Positions 56,874 through 64,000 of a stretch of DNA of 64,000 bases are shown here, one piece after another. The stretch is taken from contig CANMVD010000001.1 of assembly GCA_947501275.1 (NCBI GenBank), positions 806,001-870,000 on the forward strand. The letters are read 5' to 3'. The DNA is from an uncultured Tateyamaria sp. Its GTDB lineage: Bacteria; Pseudomonadota; Alphaproteobacteria; Rhodobacterales; Rhodobacteraceae. The stretch's first letter is position 1. Each line of letters starts with the position of its first letter. A program made the translations under genes and the position numbers. The notes beneath the pieces are model-generated. The model searched no databases, was not told where the DNA came from, and was given only the letters and a program-made list of their open reading frames with translations.

Positions 56874-58157
56874 ATGGATACGATTTTCGCCCTGGCAACG
56901 GCGCAGGGGCGGGCAGGCGTGGCTGTTATTCGAATTTCGGGGCCTGATGCGTTTGACATTGGCATGGGCCTTGTGGGTGATCTTCCTGCGCCTCGCCGAA
57001 CCGGTGTTCGTTACGTGCGAAATAGCGCGGGCGAAGTTTTAGATGAAGCTATGGTTTTGGCTTTTGCAGGGCCGGCCAGCTTCACAGGTGAGGACGTTGT
57101 CGAGCTGCATCTTCACGGTAGCATAGCCGTCGTTCAGGCTATTCTGAAGGAGTTGTCTCAAAGCACTGCGCGCATAGCAGATCCGGGAGAATTTACGCGA
57201 CGGGCTTTGGACAACGACAAATTGGATCTGCTGCAAGTTGAAGCTTTGGGTGATCTGATTTCCGCTGAGACAGAAATGCAGCGGCAACAGGCCATGCGGA
57301 TGTTGTCTGGCGATGTCAGTCAAAAGATCGAAGAGTGGCGTGCACAACTCATTCGCGCAGCCGCCTTGATCGAAGCGACGATAGATTTTGCTGACGAAGA
57401 CGTGCCAGTTGATGTGTCAGAGGAAGTTCAGGCTTTGCTCGGATCCGTTCATTCGGACATGGAAAGAAACGTACAGGGTTATGCGACTGCAGAACGTGTC
57501 AGGGTCGGTTTTGAAGTGGCAATTGTTGGTCGGCCAAACACGGGTAAGTCGACCTTGCTCAACAATATTGCGCGAAGAGAGGCTGCTATAACTTCTGCGC
57601 AAGCGGGAACGACGCGTGATATTATTGAAGTACGTATGGATCTGAATGGTTTACCGGTTACGATTCTGGATACAGCGGGTTTGCGCGATGGGGCAGATGA
57701 TGTTGAATCGAAGGGCATTGAGCGGGCGGTGGAACGAGCCACTGCCGCTGATTTGCGTATCTTCATCATGGAGCCAGGAGAAGATCTTGGAATCCCACAT
57801 CTGACACAAGATATTGTTGTTGCCCCTATGGCTGATACTAGATCTGATAATTTGCCGTCGGTTTCTGGAAAAACTGGCGAAGGCGTTCAACGTCTCGTGG
57901 ATGACGTCACAGCAGTATTGAGCGACCGCGTTCAATCAGCCGGGCTTGTCACCCATGAACGGCATCGACGTGCTTTTGTGTCTTCCGTTCAGAATCTCAA
58001 CGCTGCGTCGCGCAGTGTTGGAAATGGTCCGGACTACTATGATATCGCTGCTGAAGAAGTCCGAACTGCGATTCGAGAGCTTGAAGTCGTCATTGGGCGA
58101 GTTGATGTAGAAAACCTGTTGGGTGAGATCTTTTCGAGCTTCTGCTTGGGTAAATAA
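56874..58157 (+). CDS. mnmE: tRNA modification GTPase MnmE
   Basis: GTPase that with MnmG installs the 5-carboxymethylaminomethyl group on wobble uridine, 427 residues. The N-terminal folate-binding part has [20 protein letters not shown], the G domain starts at [15 protein letters not shown] (about 221) with G3 DTAGL, and the catalytic C-terminal Cys is in FCLGK at the extreme end. GGAGG precedes the ATG. The stop lies 4 bp before the mnmG start, so the two partners are made together. Confidence 0.97.
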   Translation: MDTIFALATAQGRAGVAVIRISGPDAFDIGMGLVGDLPAPRRTGVRYVRNSAGEVLDEAMVLAFAGPASFTGEDVVELHLHGSIAVVQAILKELSQSTARIADPGEFTRRALDNDKLDLLQVEALGDLISAETEMQRQQAMRMLSGDVSQKIEEWRAQLIRAAALIEATIDFADEDVPVDVSEEVQALLGSVHSDMERNVQGYATAERVRVGFEVAIVGRPNTGKSTLLNNIARREAAITSAQAGTTRDIIEVRMDLNGLPVTILDTAGLRDGADDVESKGIERAVERATAADLRIFIMEPGEDLGIPHLTQDIVVAPMADTRSDNLPSVSGKTGEGVQRLVDDVTAVLSDRVQSAGLVTHERHRRAFVSSVQNLNAASRSVGNGPDYYDIAAEEVRTAIRELEVVIGRVDVENLLGEIFSSFCLGK

Positions 58158-58161
58158 GAGG

Positions 58162-60030
58162 ATGTTTCACGTGAAACAATTTGATGTCATTGTCATCGGT
58201 GGTGGACATGCTGGCTGTGAAGCTGCGCATGCGTCTGCGCGCATGGGTGCATCAACCGCTCTTGTTACGATGAAGATTTCAGACCTTGGCGTCATGTCTT
58301 GTAATCCGGCGATTGGCGGGTTGGGCAAAGGGCACCTGGTTCGGGAAATTGATGCCATGGACGGTATCATGGGTCGCGTTGCGGATGCGGCAGGTATTCA
58401 ATTCCGGCTGTTGAACCGTCGGAAAGGACCGGCGGTGCAGGGCCCGCGCACGCAGGCCGATCGTGAAATTTACCAAGCTGAGATGCGGGAGGCAATTTCA
58501 AACACACCTAACCTTACTGTCATCGAGGCGGAGGTCACGGATTTCATCATGGATGGCAACAGTGTTGTTGGTATCACAACTGCCAAGGACGAACAGGTTC
58601 GTGGGAGTACGGTTATTCTGACAACTGGAACCTTCTTGAGGGGGCTGATCCATATTGGCGACAAGTCTTACGGGGGCGGTCGCATGGGGGACGCTGCGGC
58701 GACCCGGTTGGCAGAGAGAATTGATGACTTCGGTTTGCCTTTAGGTCGACTGAAAACGGGTACACCGCCACGGCTTGCGAAACAGTCGATCAATTGGGAA
58801 GATCTTGAGACGCAGGAAGCAGATGAAAACGCGTCGATGTTTTCCTTCATGTCTACTGCGCCAGCCCTCCGGCAAGTCTCCTGCGGCATCACGCATACTA
58901 ATGAGAAGACACACGACATAATTCGCCGAAACCTAGAGCGATCGGCGATGTATGGCGGGCATATAGACGGTGTCGGACCCCGTTATTGCCCATCAATCGA
59001 AGACAAAATTGTCCGATTTGCCGATAAGACATCGCACCAGATTTTTCTAGAGCCAGAAGGGTTGGGGTTGGAAACGATCTATCCTAACGGCATTTCGACC
59101 TCTCTGCCTGCAGAAGTTCAAGAGGATTATGTACGTTCAATTGCAGGCCTTGAGCAGGCTAAGATCCTTCAACCCGGATATGCCATTGAATACGATTACG
59201 TTGATCCTCGAGCATTGAACTCTGATCTGAGTGTACGGAACATTGGTGGGCTATATTTTGCAGGTCAGATCAACGGAACAACGGGGTACGAGGAGGCGGC
59301 GGCACAAGGTCTTGTCGCTGGGTTAAATGCGGCGCGTAAGGCTTTTGATCAAGACCGCGCAATTTTCCGCAGGGACAACAGCTATATTGGTGTGATGATT
59401 GACGACTTGGTAACACGTGGTGTTACGGAGCCATACCGTATGTTCACATCCCGTGCTGAGTTCAGATTGTCGCTTCGGGCAGACAATGCGGATCAACGGT
59501 TGACTGAATTTGGTCTGGCACTGGGGTGTGTTGGCCAAGACCGCGCCGCTGTATTTGGAGAAAAACAAAAACAGCTCGCGTCCGGTCGTGAGCGCATGAA
59601 TCGAGCAGAGTATACGCCAAAGCAGATCTCTCAAGCCGGAATTAAGATTAATCAAGACGGAACCAAACGCACACCATTTCAGCTTTTGTCTTTTCCAGAC
59701 GTCACTTTTAATGATGTGATCGCCTTGGATTCAGACCTTGGGGACATTCCAAGCGAGATCCAGGACCAATTATCGCGGGATGCGTTGTACGCCAACTATA
59801 TCGCCAGGCAGAAGAATGATGTTGAGCGCATGCGGAAGGACGAAAAACATTTGATCCCAGCAGATTTTTCATATGAAACTGTCACAGGTCTATCTTCTGA
59901 ACTGCGTGGAAAACTAGAAGCCATACGTCCTACAGACCTCTCGCAGGCGTCTCGCATTGACGGTATGACGCCGGCAGCATTGGCGCTTATTCTTGGACGT
60001 ATGCGTTCGATGGCGAAAAAAAGCGCATGA
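58162..60030 (+). CDS. mnmG: tRNA uridine-5-carboxymethylaminomethyl synthesis enzyme MnmG (GidA)
   Basis: FAD enzyme partner of MnmE, 622 residues. The FAD motif [19 protein letters not shown] is near residue 10. The conserved [21 protein letters not shown] and [15 protein letters not shown] follow, and the second nucleotide region is [17 protein letters not shown]. The chosen start gives MFHVKQF, encoded by a perfect parS palindrome; a longer frame upstream lacks similarity. Its stop overlaps the rsmG start. Confidence 0.97.
   Translation: MFHVKQFDVIVIGGGHAGCEAAHASARMGASTALVTMKISDLGVMSCNPAIGGLGKGHLVREIDAMDGIMGRVADAAGIQFRLLNRRKGPAVQGPRTQADREIYQAEMREAISNTPNLTVIEAEVTDFIMDGNSVVGITTAKDEQVRGSTVILTTGTFLRGLIHIGDKSYGGGRMGDAAATRLAERIDDFGLPLGRLKTGTPPRLAKQSINWEDLETQEADENASMFSFMSTAPALRQVSCGITHTNEKTHDIIRRNLERSAMYGGHIDGVGPRYCPSIEDKIVRFADKTSHQIFLEPEGLGLETIYPNGISTSLPAEVQEDYVRSIAGLEQAKILQPGYAIEYDYVDPRALNSDLSVRNIGGLYFAGQINGTTGYEEAAAQGLVAGLNAARKAFDQDRAIFRRDNSYIGVMIDDLVTRGVTEPYRMFTSRAEFRLSLRADNADQRLTEFGLALGCVGQDRAAVFGEKQKQLASGRERMNRAEYTPKQISQAGIKINQDGTKRTPFQLLSFPDVTFNDVIALDSDLGDIPSEIQDQLSRDALYANYIARQKNDVERMRKDEKHLIPADFSYETVTGLSSELRGKLEAIRPTDLSQASRIDGMTPAALALILGRMRSMAKKSA
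58163..58178. other. parS: parS centromere site 1 (perfect palindrome)
   Basis: TGTTTCACGTGAAACA, identical to the consensus ParB-binding parS. It overlaps the start codon of mnmG, 3.2 kb to the right of the proposed origin. Confidence 0.92.
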
Positions 60031-60638
60031 TTCACATCCCGGATTGGTACGACGGAAATGTTTCACGTGAAACACTGGAACAATTTGGTATTTTTCAGGA
60101 CCTACTGCGCACATGGACCAAGAGAATAAATCTTGTTTCCAAGAACTCGGTAGACAGCATACCAATCCGCCACATCTGGGATTCTTCCCAAGTTTACCAC
60201 AAGGCAGATGGTGTTTGGCTCGATCTGGGGTCTGGTGGTGGGTTGCCTGGTATTGTCGTCGCGATATTGCGCCAATCTGATAGCAATGAACACGAAACTG
60301 TCTTGGTGGAAAGCGACCAGCGAAAATGTACATTCTTGCGCACCTGTGTTCGCGAGTTAAACCTCAACACACGGGTCATCAACGCACGAGTAGAAAATGC
60401 AGATGCGCAGGAAGCGTCCGTGATTTCCGCGCGGGCCCTCACATCCCTTGATCGGTTGCTGGGCTATGCTAAGAGGCATCTCGCAGAAGGAGGAACGTGT
60501 GTTTTCCTGAAGGGTGCTACTTGGAAAGATGAAATACGTGCAGCTGAGATGAACTGGCGGTTTTCATACGTGGCAACGCCCAGTAAAACGAACGCTGAAG
60601 CCGCCATTCTCACGATAAAGGACATAGAGCTTGTCTGA
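60027..60638 (+). CDS. rsmG: 16S rRNA m7G527 methyltransferase RsmG (GidB)
   Basis: SAM-dependent methyltransferase of 203 residues modifying G527 of 16S rRNA; loss is known to give low-level streptomycin resistance. [25 protein letters not shown] is the family N-terminal motif, [18 protein letters not shown] the SAM site (about 72), and [17 protein letters not shown] the later core. The start ATG overlaps the mnmG stop. Codons 11-16 (NVSRET) contain the second parS palindrome. It overlaps parA by 8 bp. Confidence 0.95.
   Translation: MIHIPDWYDGNVSRETLEQFGIFQDLLRTWTKRINLVSKNSVDSIPIRHIWDSSQVYHKADGVWLDLGSGGGLPGIVVAILRQSDSNEHETVLVESDQRKCTFLRTCVRELNLNTRVINARVENADAQEASVISARALTSLDRLLGYAKRHLAEGGTCVFLKGATWKDEIRAAEMNWRFSYVATPSKTNAEAAILTIKDIELV
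60059..60074. other. parS: parS centromere site 2 (perfect palindrome)
   Basis: A second exact TGTTTCACGTGAAACA, 1.9 kb from the first and inside rsmG codons. With two copies this close to parAB and the origin, this is the probable centromere region. Confidence 0.92.
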
Positions 60639-61440
60639 TCCTACCCGACCGAAGGGTCCAAAAATTATCTCGGTGGCAAACCAAAAGGGTGGCGTCGGCA
60701 AAACGACGACCACAATTAACCTTGCTGCAGCTTTGGTCGAGGCTGGTTTTAAGGTGTTGTTGATCGATCTTGATCCACAGGGCAACGCGTCAACTGGACT
60801 GGGTGTTGAGCAAGTAGATCGAGAGTTCACAACATACGAGCTGTTACTTGAAGATATCCATTTGAACGACGTGATCTTGTCGACAAATATCTCTGGATTG
60901 CACATTGTGCCATCGACAGTTGATTTGAGCTCTGCTGATATGGAGTTGTTGTCGAATGAGAAGCGCAGTTTTCTGCTGCATGATGCTTTGCGGCAAACTG
61001 CTATGGATGCATTCGGGTTCGATTTCATTCTGATTGACTGCCCACCATCACTCAATTTGTTGACAGTCAACGCCATGATCGCGTCTCACTCGGTGCTCAT
61101 TCCTCTACAAAGTGAATTTTTTGCCTTGGAGGGTTTGTCCCAGCTGATGCTCACAATCCGTGAAGTGCGCCAGACCGGTAATCCAAATCTGCGCATAGAG
61201 GGCGTGGTGCTGACTATGTACGATGCTCGAAACAACCTGTCGCAACTTGTAGAGCAGGACGCGCGTAAAAACCTCGGCGACTTGGTTTTTGTGACGAAAA
61301 TCCCTCGGAACGTGAGGGTCAGCGAGGCGCCATCATATGCGATGCCGGTCCTGCAATATGATACGACATCAAAAGGCGCAGCAGCCTATCGCGCCTTGGC
61401 GAAAGAAGTAGTGCGAAACAACAGTGCGCAAGGGGAGTGA
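60631..61440 (+). CDS. parA: Chromosome partitioning ATPase ParA (Soj)
   Basis: Deviant Walker ATPase, 269 residues, that drives separation of ParB-parS complexes. KGGVGKTTTTINLAAAL holds the deviant Walker A (Lys near residue 19 and 25), DLDPQGNASTGLG the following switch, and LIDCPPSLNLLTVNAM the Walker B region. It uses TTG as start, overlapping the rsmG stop, with no good alternative downstream. parB follows 2 bp after the stop. Confidence 0.95.
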   Translation: MSDPTRPKGPKIISVANQKGGVGKTTTTINLAAALVEAGFKVLLIDLDPQGNASTGLGVEQVDREFTTYELLLEDIHLNDVILSTNISGLHIVPSTVDLSSADMELLSNEKRSFLLHDALRQTAMDAFGFDFILIDCPPSLNLLTVNAMIASHSVLIPLQSEFFALEGLSQLMLTIREVRQTGNPNLRIEGVVLTMYDARNNLSQLVEQDARKNLGDLVFVTKIPRNVRVSEAPSYAMPVLQYDTTSKGAAAYRALAKEVVRNNSAQGE

Positions 61441-61442
61441 AC

Positions 61443-62330
61443 ATGTCGAGTAAAGATAAAAAACGCGGCTTGGGTCGAGGTTTGTCTGCATTGATGGCTG
61501 ATGTTGGCGAACCGGCTTCGGAACAGCCCACTGCCCGGGCAGCAGATCAGTTGATACCTATTGAGAAGATTGTTCCTAACCCGGACCAACCGCGCAAGCA
61601 GTTTGATGCGGGGATGTTGGACGATCTTGTTGCTTCTATCAAGGAGAAGGGAATTCTTCAGCCACTGATCGTAAGGAGAGTCGAAGATCTCTATCAGATC
61701 GTTGCAGGTGAACGCCGTTGGCGGGCAGCGCAGCAGGCTCAACTGCATGAAGTTCCAGCTCTTATTCGCGATTTTTCAGATACTGAGGTGCTGGAAGTCG
61801 CAATCATTGAAAATATCCAGCGAGCGGATCTGAATTCAATCGAAGAGGCCGCTGGATATAAGCAATTGATGGACCGGTTCGGTCATACTCAAGAAAAAAT
61901 GTCAGAAGCGCTTGGGAAGAGCCGTAGCCATATCGCCAACTTGTTGCGGTTGTTGCAGTTGCCCACGTCCGTTCAAAACCTTGTCCTTGATGGTTCGCTT
62001 AGCGCTGGTCATGCCCGAGCTTTGATAACTGCAGATGATCCAGAATCGCTGGCGCGGAAGGTGATTGCTGGCGGCCTCTCTGTTCGAGCAACTGAGGCCT
62101 TGGTCAAGAAGTCTGCTGTGGCAGATGGCAAGGCCGTAAGAGTACCGACACAAGCAAAGACAATGGAGAAAGACGCAGACACGCGCGCGCTGGAAAACGA
62201 TCTGTCCGCTGCCACTGGTGTCAAAGTGACTTTGAACCACAAAGCAGATGGTGAAAGTGGTGAAATGGTTCTGCGATACAGCAGTTTGGATGAACTTGAT
62301 GAGTTATGCCGGAAGTTGAGCGGCGGTTAA
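61443..62330 (+). CDS. parB: Chromosome partitioning protein ParB (Spo0J)
   Basis: CTPase-type DNA clamp that loads at parS, 295 residues. The basic start KKRGLGRGLSALM, the CTP-binding ParB/Srx region (GERRWRAAQQAQLHEVPALI, about residue 85-104) and the ENIQRADLNSIEEAAGYKQLM box are present. They are followed by the helix-turn-helix KMSEALGKSRSHIANLLRLLQLP and a C-terminal dimerisation domain. AAGGGGAG precedes ATG 61443. Its 3' end overlaps the convergent hemW gene by 4 bp. Confidence 0.96.
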   Translation: MSSKDKKRGLGRGLSALMADVGEPASEQPTARAADQLIPIEKIVPNPDQPRKQFDAGMLDDLVASIKEKGILQPLIVRRVEDLYQIVAGERRWRAAQQAQLHEVPALIRDFSDTEVLEVAIIENIQRADLNSIEEAAGYKQLMDRFGHTQEKMSEALGKSRSHIANLLRLLQLPTSVQNLVLDGSLSAGHARALITADDPESLARKVIAGGLSVRATEALVKKSAVADGKAVRVPTQAKTMEKDADTRALENDLSAATGVKVTLNHKADGESGEMVLRYSSLDELDELCRKLSGG

Positions 62331-63469
62331 CGCAAGAGTTGGCGCAAGATCTCGTTCAATATCATAAATCCTTGATTTGAAACGGAAATTACGCCGTTTC
62401 TATGTTTTAGGTAACCTTCATCTGACAATCGGCTCAAGGTTCTATCGTTGATCGGGGTATCTGATAAGGAGTTAAATCGTTCCAAGATCACACCATCGCG
62501 CAAACGCAGACCCATAAGGAGTAGCTCAGTCGCTTGGTCGTTGCGTGAAAGTGCGTTTCGGTGTTCTCGGTCACTGCCGTTTAGCCAGCCATCTGGCATC
62601 CGGGTTTGCTCAGTAGACCATCGTTGTCCATCGATCGTCAGTCGGCCATGAGCACCTGGCCCAATCCCGATGTAATCCCCATATTCCCAGTAAATTTTGT
62701 TGTGTCGTGACTCCGCTCCATCCTTGGCATGGTTGGACACCTCATATCTTGGCATCCCTGCTGCAGCGCATAACTCTTGGGTCAGAAGATACATGTCCGC
62801 CGACAAATCGTCGTCTGGAAGTCCTCTGAGTTTACCAGAAGCGTATCTGTCACCGAACGCCGTGCCTGCCTCGACGGTCAATTGGTATAAGGACACATGA
62901 TCCAACCCCAATCGCAAAGCATCCGATAACTCTGATTGCCATTGCTTTAGTGACTGATTTTGACGCCCGTACATCAGATCAAAGCTGACCCGTTCAAAGG
63001 TGGATCGAGCAATTTCAAATGCCGCCAAGCCTTCTTGAGCTGTGTGCATGCGACCCAAAGCTTGAAGATCAGGGTCATTCAGCGCCTGAATCCCCATGGA
63101 CACTCGATTGACCCCAGCAGATCGGAACGCTGAAAATCGGGAGGCTTCAACTGAAGTTGGATTTGCTTCTAATGTGACCTCAAGGTCATTGGCCAATGGC
63201 CACGTTTTGGAAACTAAGTCCAAAATCGCCGAGACTGTCGAAGGCTCCATCAAACTTGGCGTGCCTCCGCCAAAGAACACCGTTCGCAACACTCTGCCTT
63301 CGGTTTCTTGTCCAACGCGGGCTATTTCGTCCAGGTAAGCGGACGTCCACGCCTGATGATCCACGCTGCGTGAAACATGACTGTTGAAATCGCAATAGGG
63401 GCACTTGGCCGCGCAGAAAGGCCAATGGATATACAGGCCGAAACCGCCGGCTTCCCAATCCTCAGCCAA
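62327..63469 (-). CDS. hemW: Radical SAM haem chaperone HemW
   Basis: Oxygen-independent-coproporphyrinogen-oxidase-like radical SAM protein, 380 residues, now considered a haem chaperone (HemW). The 4Fe-4S motif is FCAAKCPYCDFNSH (Cys-x3-Cys-x2-Cys, about residues 18-25). FFGGGTPSLM and LEANPTSVE follow, then VSMGIQALND and the C-terminal HemN region. It is convergent with parB (4-bp overlap) and overlaps rdgB by 8 bp on the same strand. HemW and HemN are hard to separate, but the extra HemN cysteine context is absent. Confidence 0.93.
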   Translation of the reverse strand: MAEDWEAGGFGLYIHWPFCAAKCPYCDFNSHVSRSVDHQAWTSAYLDEIARVGQETEGRVLRTVFFGGGTPSLMEPSTVSAILDLVSKTWPLANDLEVTLEANPTSVEASRFSAFRSAGVNRVSMGIQALNDPDLQALGRMHTAQEGLAAFEIARSTFERVSFDLMYGRQNQSLKQWQSELSDALRLGLDHVSLYQLTVEAGTAFGDRYASGKLRGLPDDDLSADMYLLTQELCAAAGMPRYEVSNHAKDGAESRHNKIYWEYGDYIGIGPGAHGRLTIDGQRWSTEQTRMPDGWLNGSDREHRNALSRNDQATELLLMGLRLRDGVILERFNSLSDTPINDRTLSRLSDEGYLKHRNGVISVSNQGFMILNEILRQLLR

Positions 63470-64000
63470 AACAACCCTTAATTAGTTTGTTGAAGCTATC
63501 CGCACGATGACTGATGGCGTTTTTCTCGTCATGAGTCATTTCCGCAAAAGTCCTATCGTGGCCAAGAGGTTGGAACATCGGATCATAGCCATGTCCCTGT
63601 TTGCCACGAATGGGCCAAACAAGTGTCCCGTCTACAGTTCCGGCAAAGATCTCTTCATGGCCGTCCGGCCATGCCAGAACCAAGGTCGAGCAAAACCGCG
63701 CGGTCCACGGCTGCGCCGCATTTGTCTTGAGTATCTCATCATGCGTGCGGGTCATGGCCATCATAAAGTCGCGGCCATTCTCCGTTTCTGCCCAATCCGC
63801 AGTGTACACGCCGGGCGCTCCGTCTAGCGCATCGACTTCAATGCCGGAATCATCTGCAAGTGCAGGTAAACCCGTTGCAACAACCGCTGCACGTGCTTTG
63901 ATGCGCGCATTCCCGACAAAGGTTTCTTCAGTTTCTTCTGGTTCATCCAGCTTCATCTCGGCAGCGCCTACGACGGATACGCCGAAAGGCGCGAACAGCT
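63462..64000 (-). CDS. rdgB: dITP/XTP pyrophosphatase RdgB, N-terminus outside window
   Basis: Inosine/xanthosine triphosphate pyrophosphatase that cleanses the nucleotide pool. The frame is open to the right edge (LFAPFGVSVVGAAEM before KLDEPEETEETFVGNA), so the first strand with the substrate-binding SxNxxK motif lies outside. Visible motifs are GLPALADDSGIEVDALDGAPGVYTA, HGYDPMFQPLG with the metal and base-binding residues, and ISHRADSFNKL near the C-terminus. It is co-oriented with hemW (8-bp overlap), the usual order. Confidence 0.94.
   Translation of the reverse strand, partial: LFAPFGVSVVGAAEMKLDEPEETEETFVGNARIKARAAVVATGLPALADDSGIEVDALDGAPGVYTADWAETENGRDFMMAMTRTHDEILKTNAAQPWTARFCSTLVLAWPDGHEEIFAGTVDGTLVWPIRGKQGHGYDPMFQPLGHDRTFAEMTHDEKNAISHRADSFNKLIKGCFG

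Overview
The window is chromosomal DNA from an alphaproteobacterium of the Rhodobacteraceae, most likely the marine roseobacter group. The evidence is a complete RegB/SenC/RegA (Prr) redox module, the maf-aroE-coaE-dnaQ / hemJ-rho-mnmE-mnmG-rsmG-parA-parB order around the origin, a hemD-mitofilin-hemY block beside tsaD, and a moderately GC-rich composition. I cannot name a genus. Genes are packed tightly, often with ATGA or 8-nt overlaps. I see no rRNA, tRNA, insertion sequence, prophage or CRISPR array.

Layout. 1-2.35 kb: end of mutM, an enoyl-CoA hydratase, rpsT with its own promoter and terminator, then a gene-free dnaA leader. 2.35-10.2 kb: dnaA, a decayed calcium-binding-type surface protein (pseudogene), dnaN, recF, a LysE exporter and gyrB, which has its own promoter. 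10.2-12.8 kb: an iodotyrosine-deiodinase-like flavoenzyme, an extensin-like protein, an unknown membrane protein and a DUF2853 protein. 12.8-16.2 kb: a possible sRNA, then a leftward run of small proteins ending in gpsA and tsaD. 16.2-21.1 kb: hemD, mitofilin-like, hemY-like and a solitary Wza-type lipoprotein. 21.2-25.4 kb: a LysR regulator divergent from a redox/detoxification operon. 25.4-28.1 kb: ahcY, an HD hydrolase and a GNAT protein. 28.2-31 kb: regA, senC and regB. 31-41.5 kb: a kinase-less PAS protein preceded by a perfect CtrA box, then tsaE, amgK, murU, addB, addA and trxA. 41.5-46.1 kb: a phosphotransferase, then hslV and hslU separated by an aldo/keto reductase and an opposing DM13 protein. 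46.1-51.9 kb: envelope genes (alpha/beta hydrolase lipoprotein, MFS, Smr, mltA, Tim44-like, fxsA) and secB. 51.9-64 kb: the replication origin region.

The origin is best placed at about 54.6-55.0 kb. That gap holds three DnaA-box-like 9-mers and an AT-rich stretch. Genes diverge from it, and two perfect 16-bp parS palindromes lie 3-5 kb to the right, inside the first codons of mnmG and rsmG, followed by parA and parB. The dnaA-dnaN-recF-gyrB cluster is about 50 kb away and points toward this origin.

The most notable observations are: the perfect TTAA-N7-TTAAC CtrA site in front of a DivL-like PAS protein; the coding-sequence parS pair; the IYD-like enzyme with its substrate-binding triad at exact spacing; the multi-lesion pseudogene whose ribosome site lies in a hairpin; the secB terminator embedded in dnaQ codons; and a pyridoxamine-oxidase/flavin-reductase fusion without an iron-sulphur tail.
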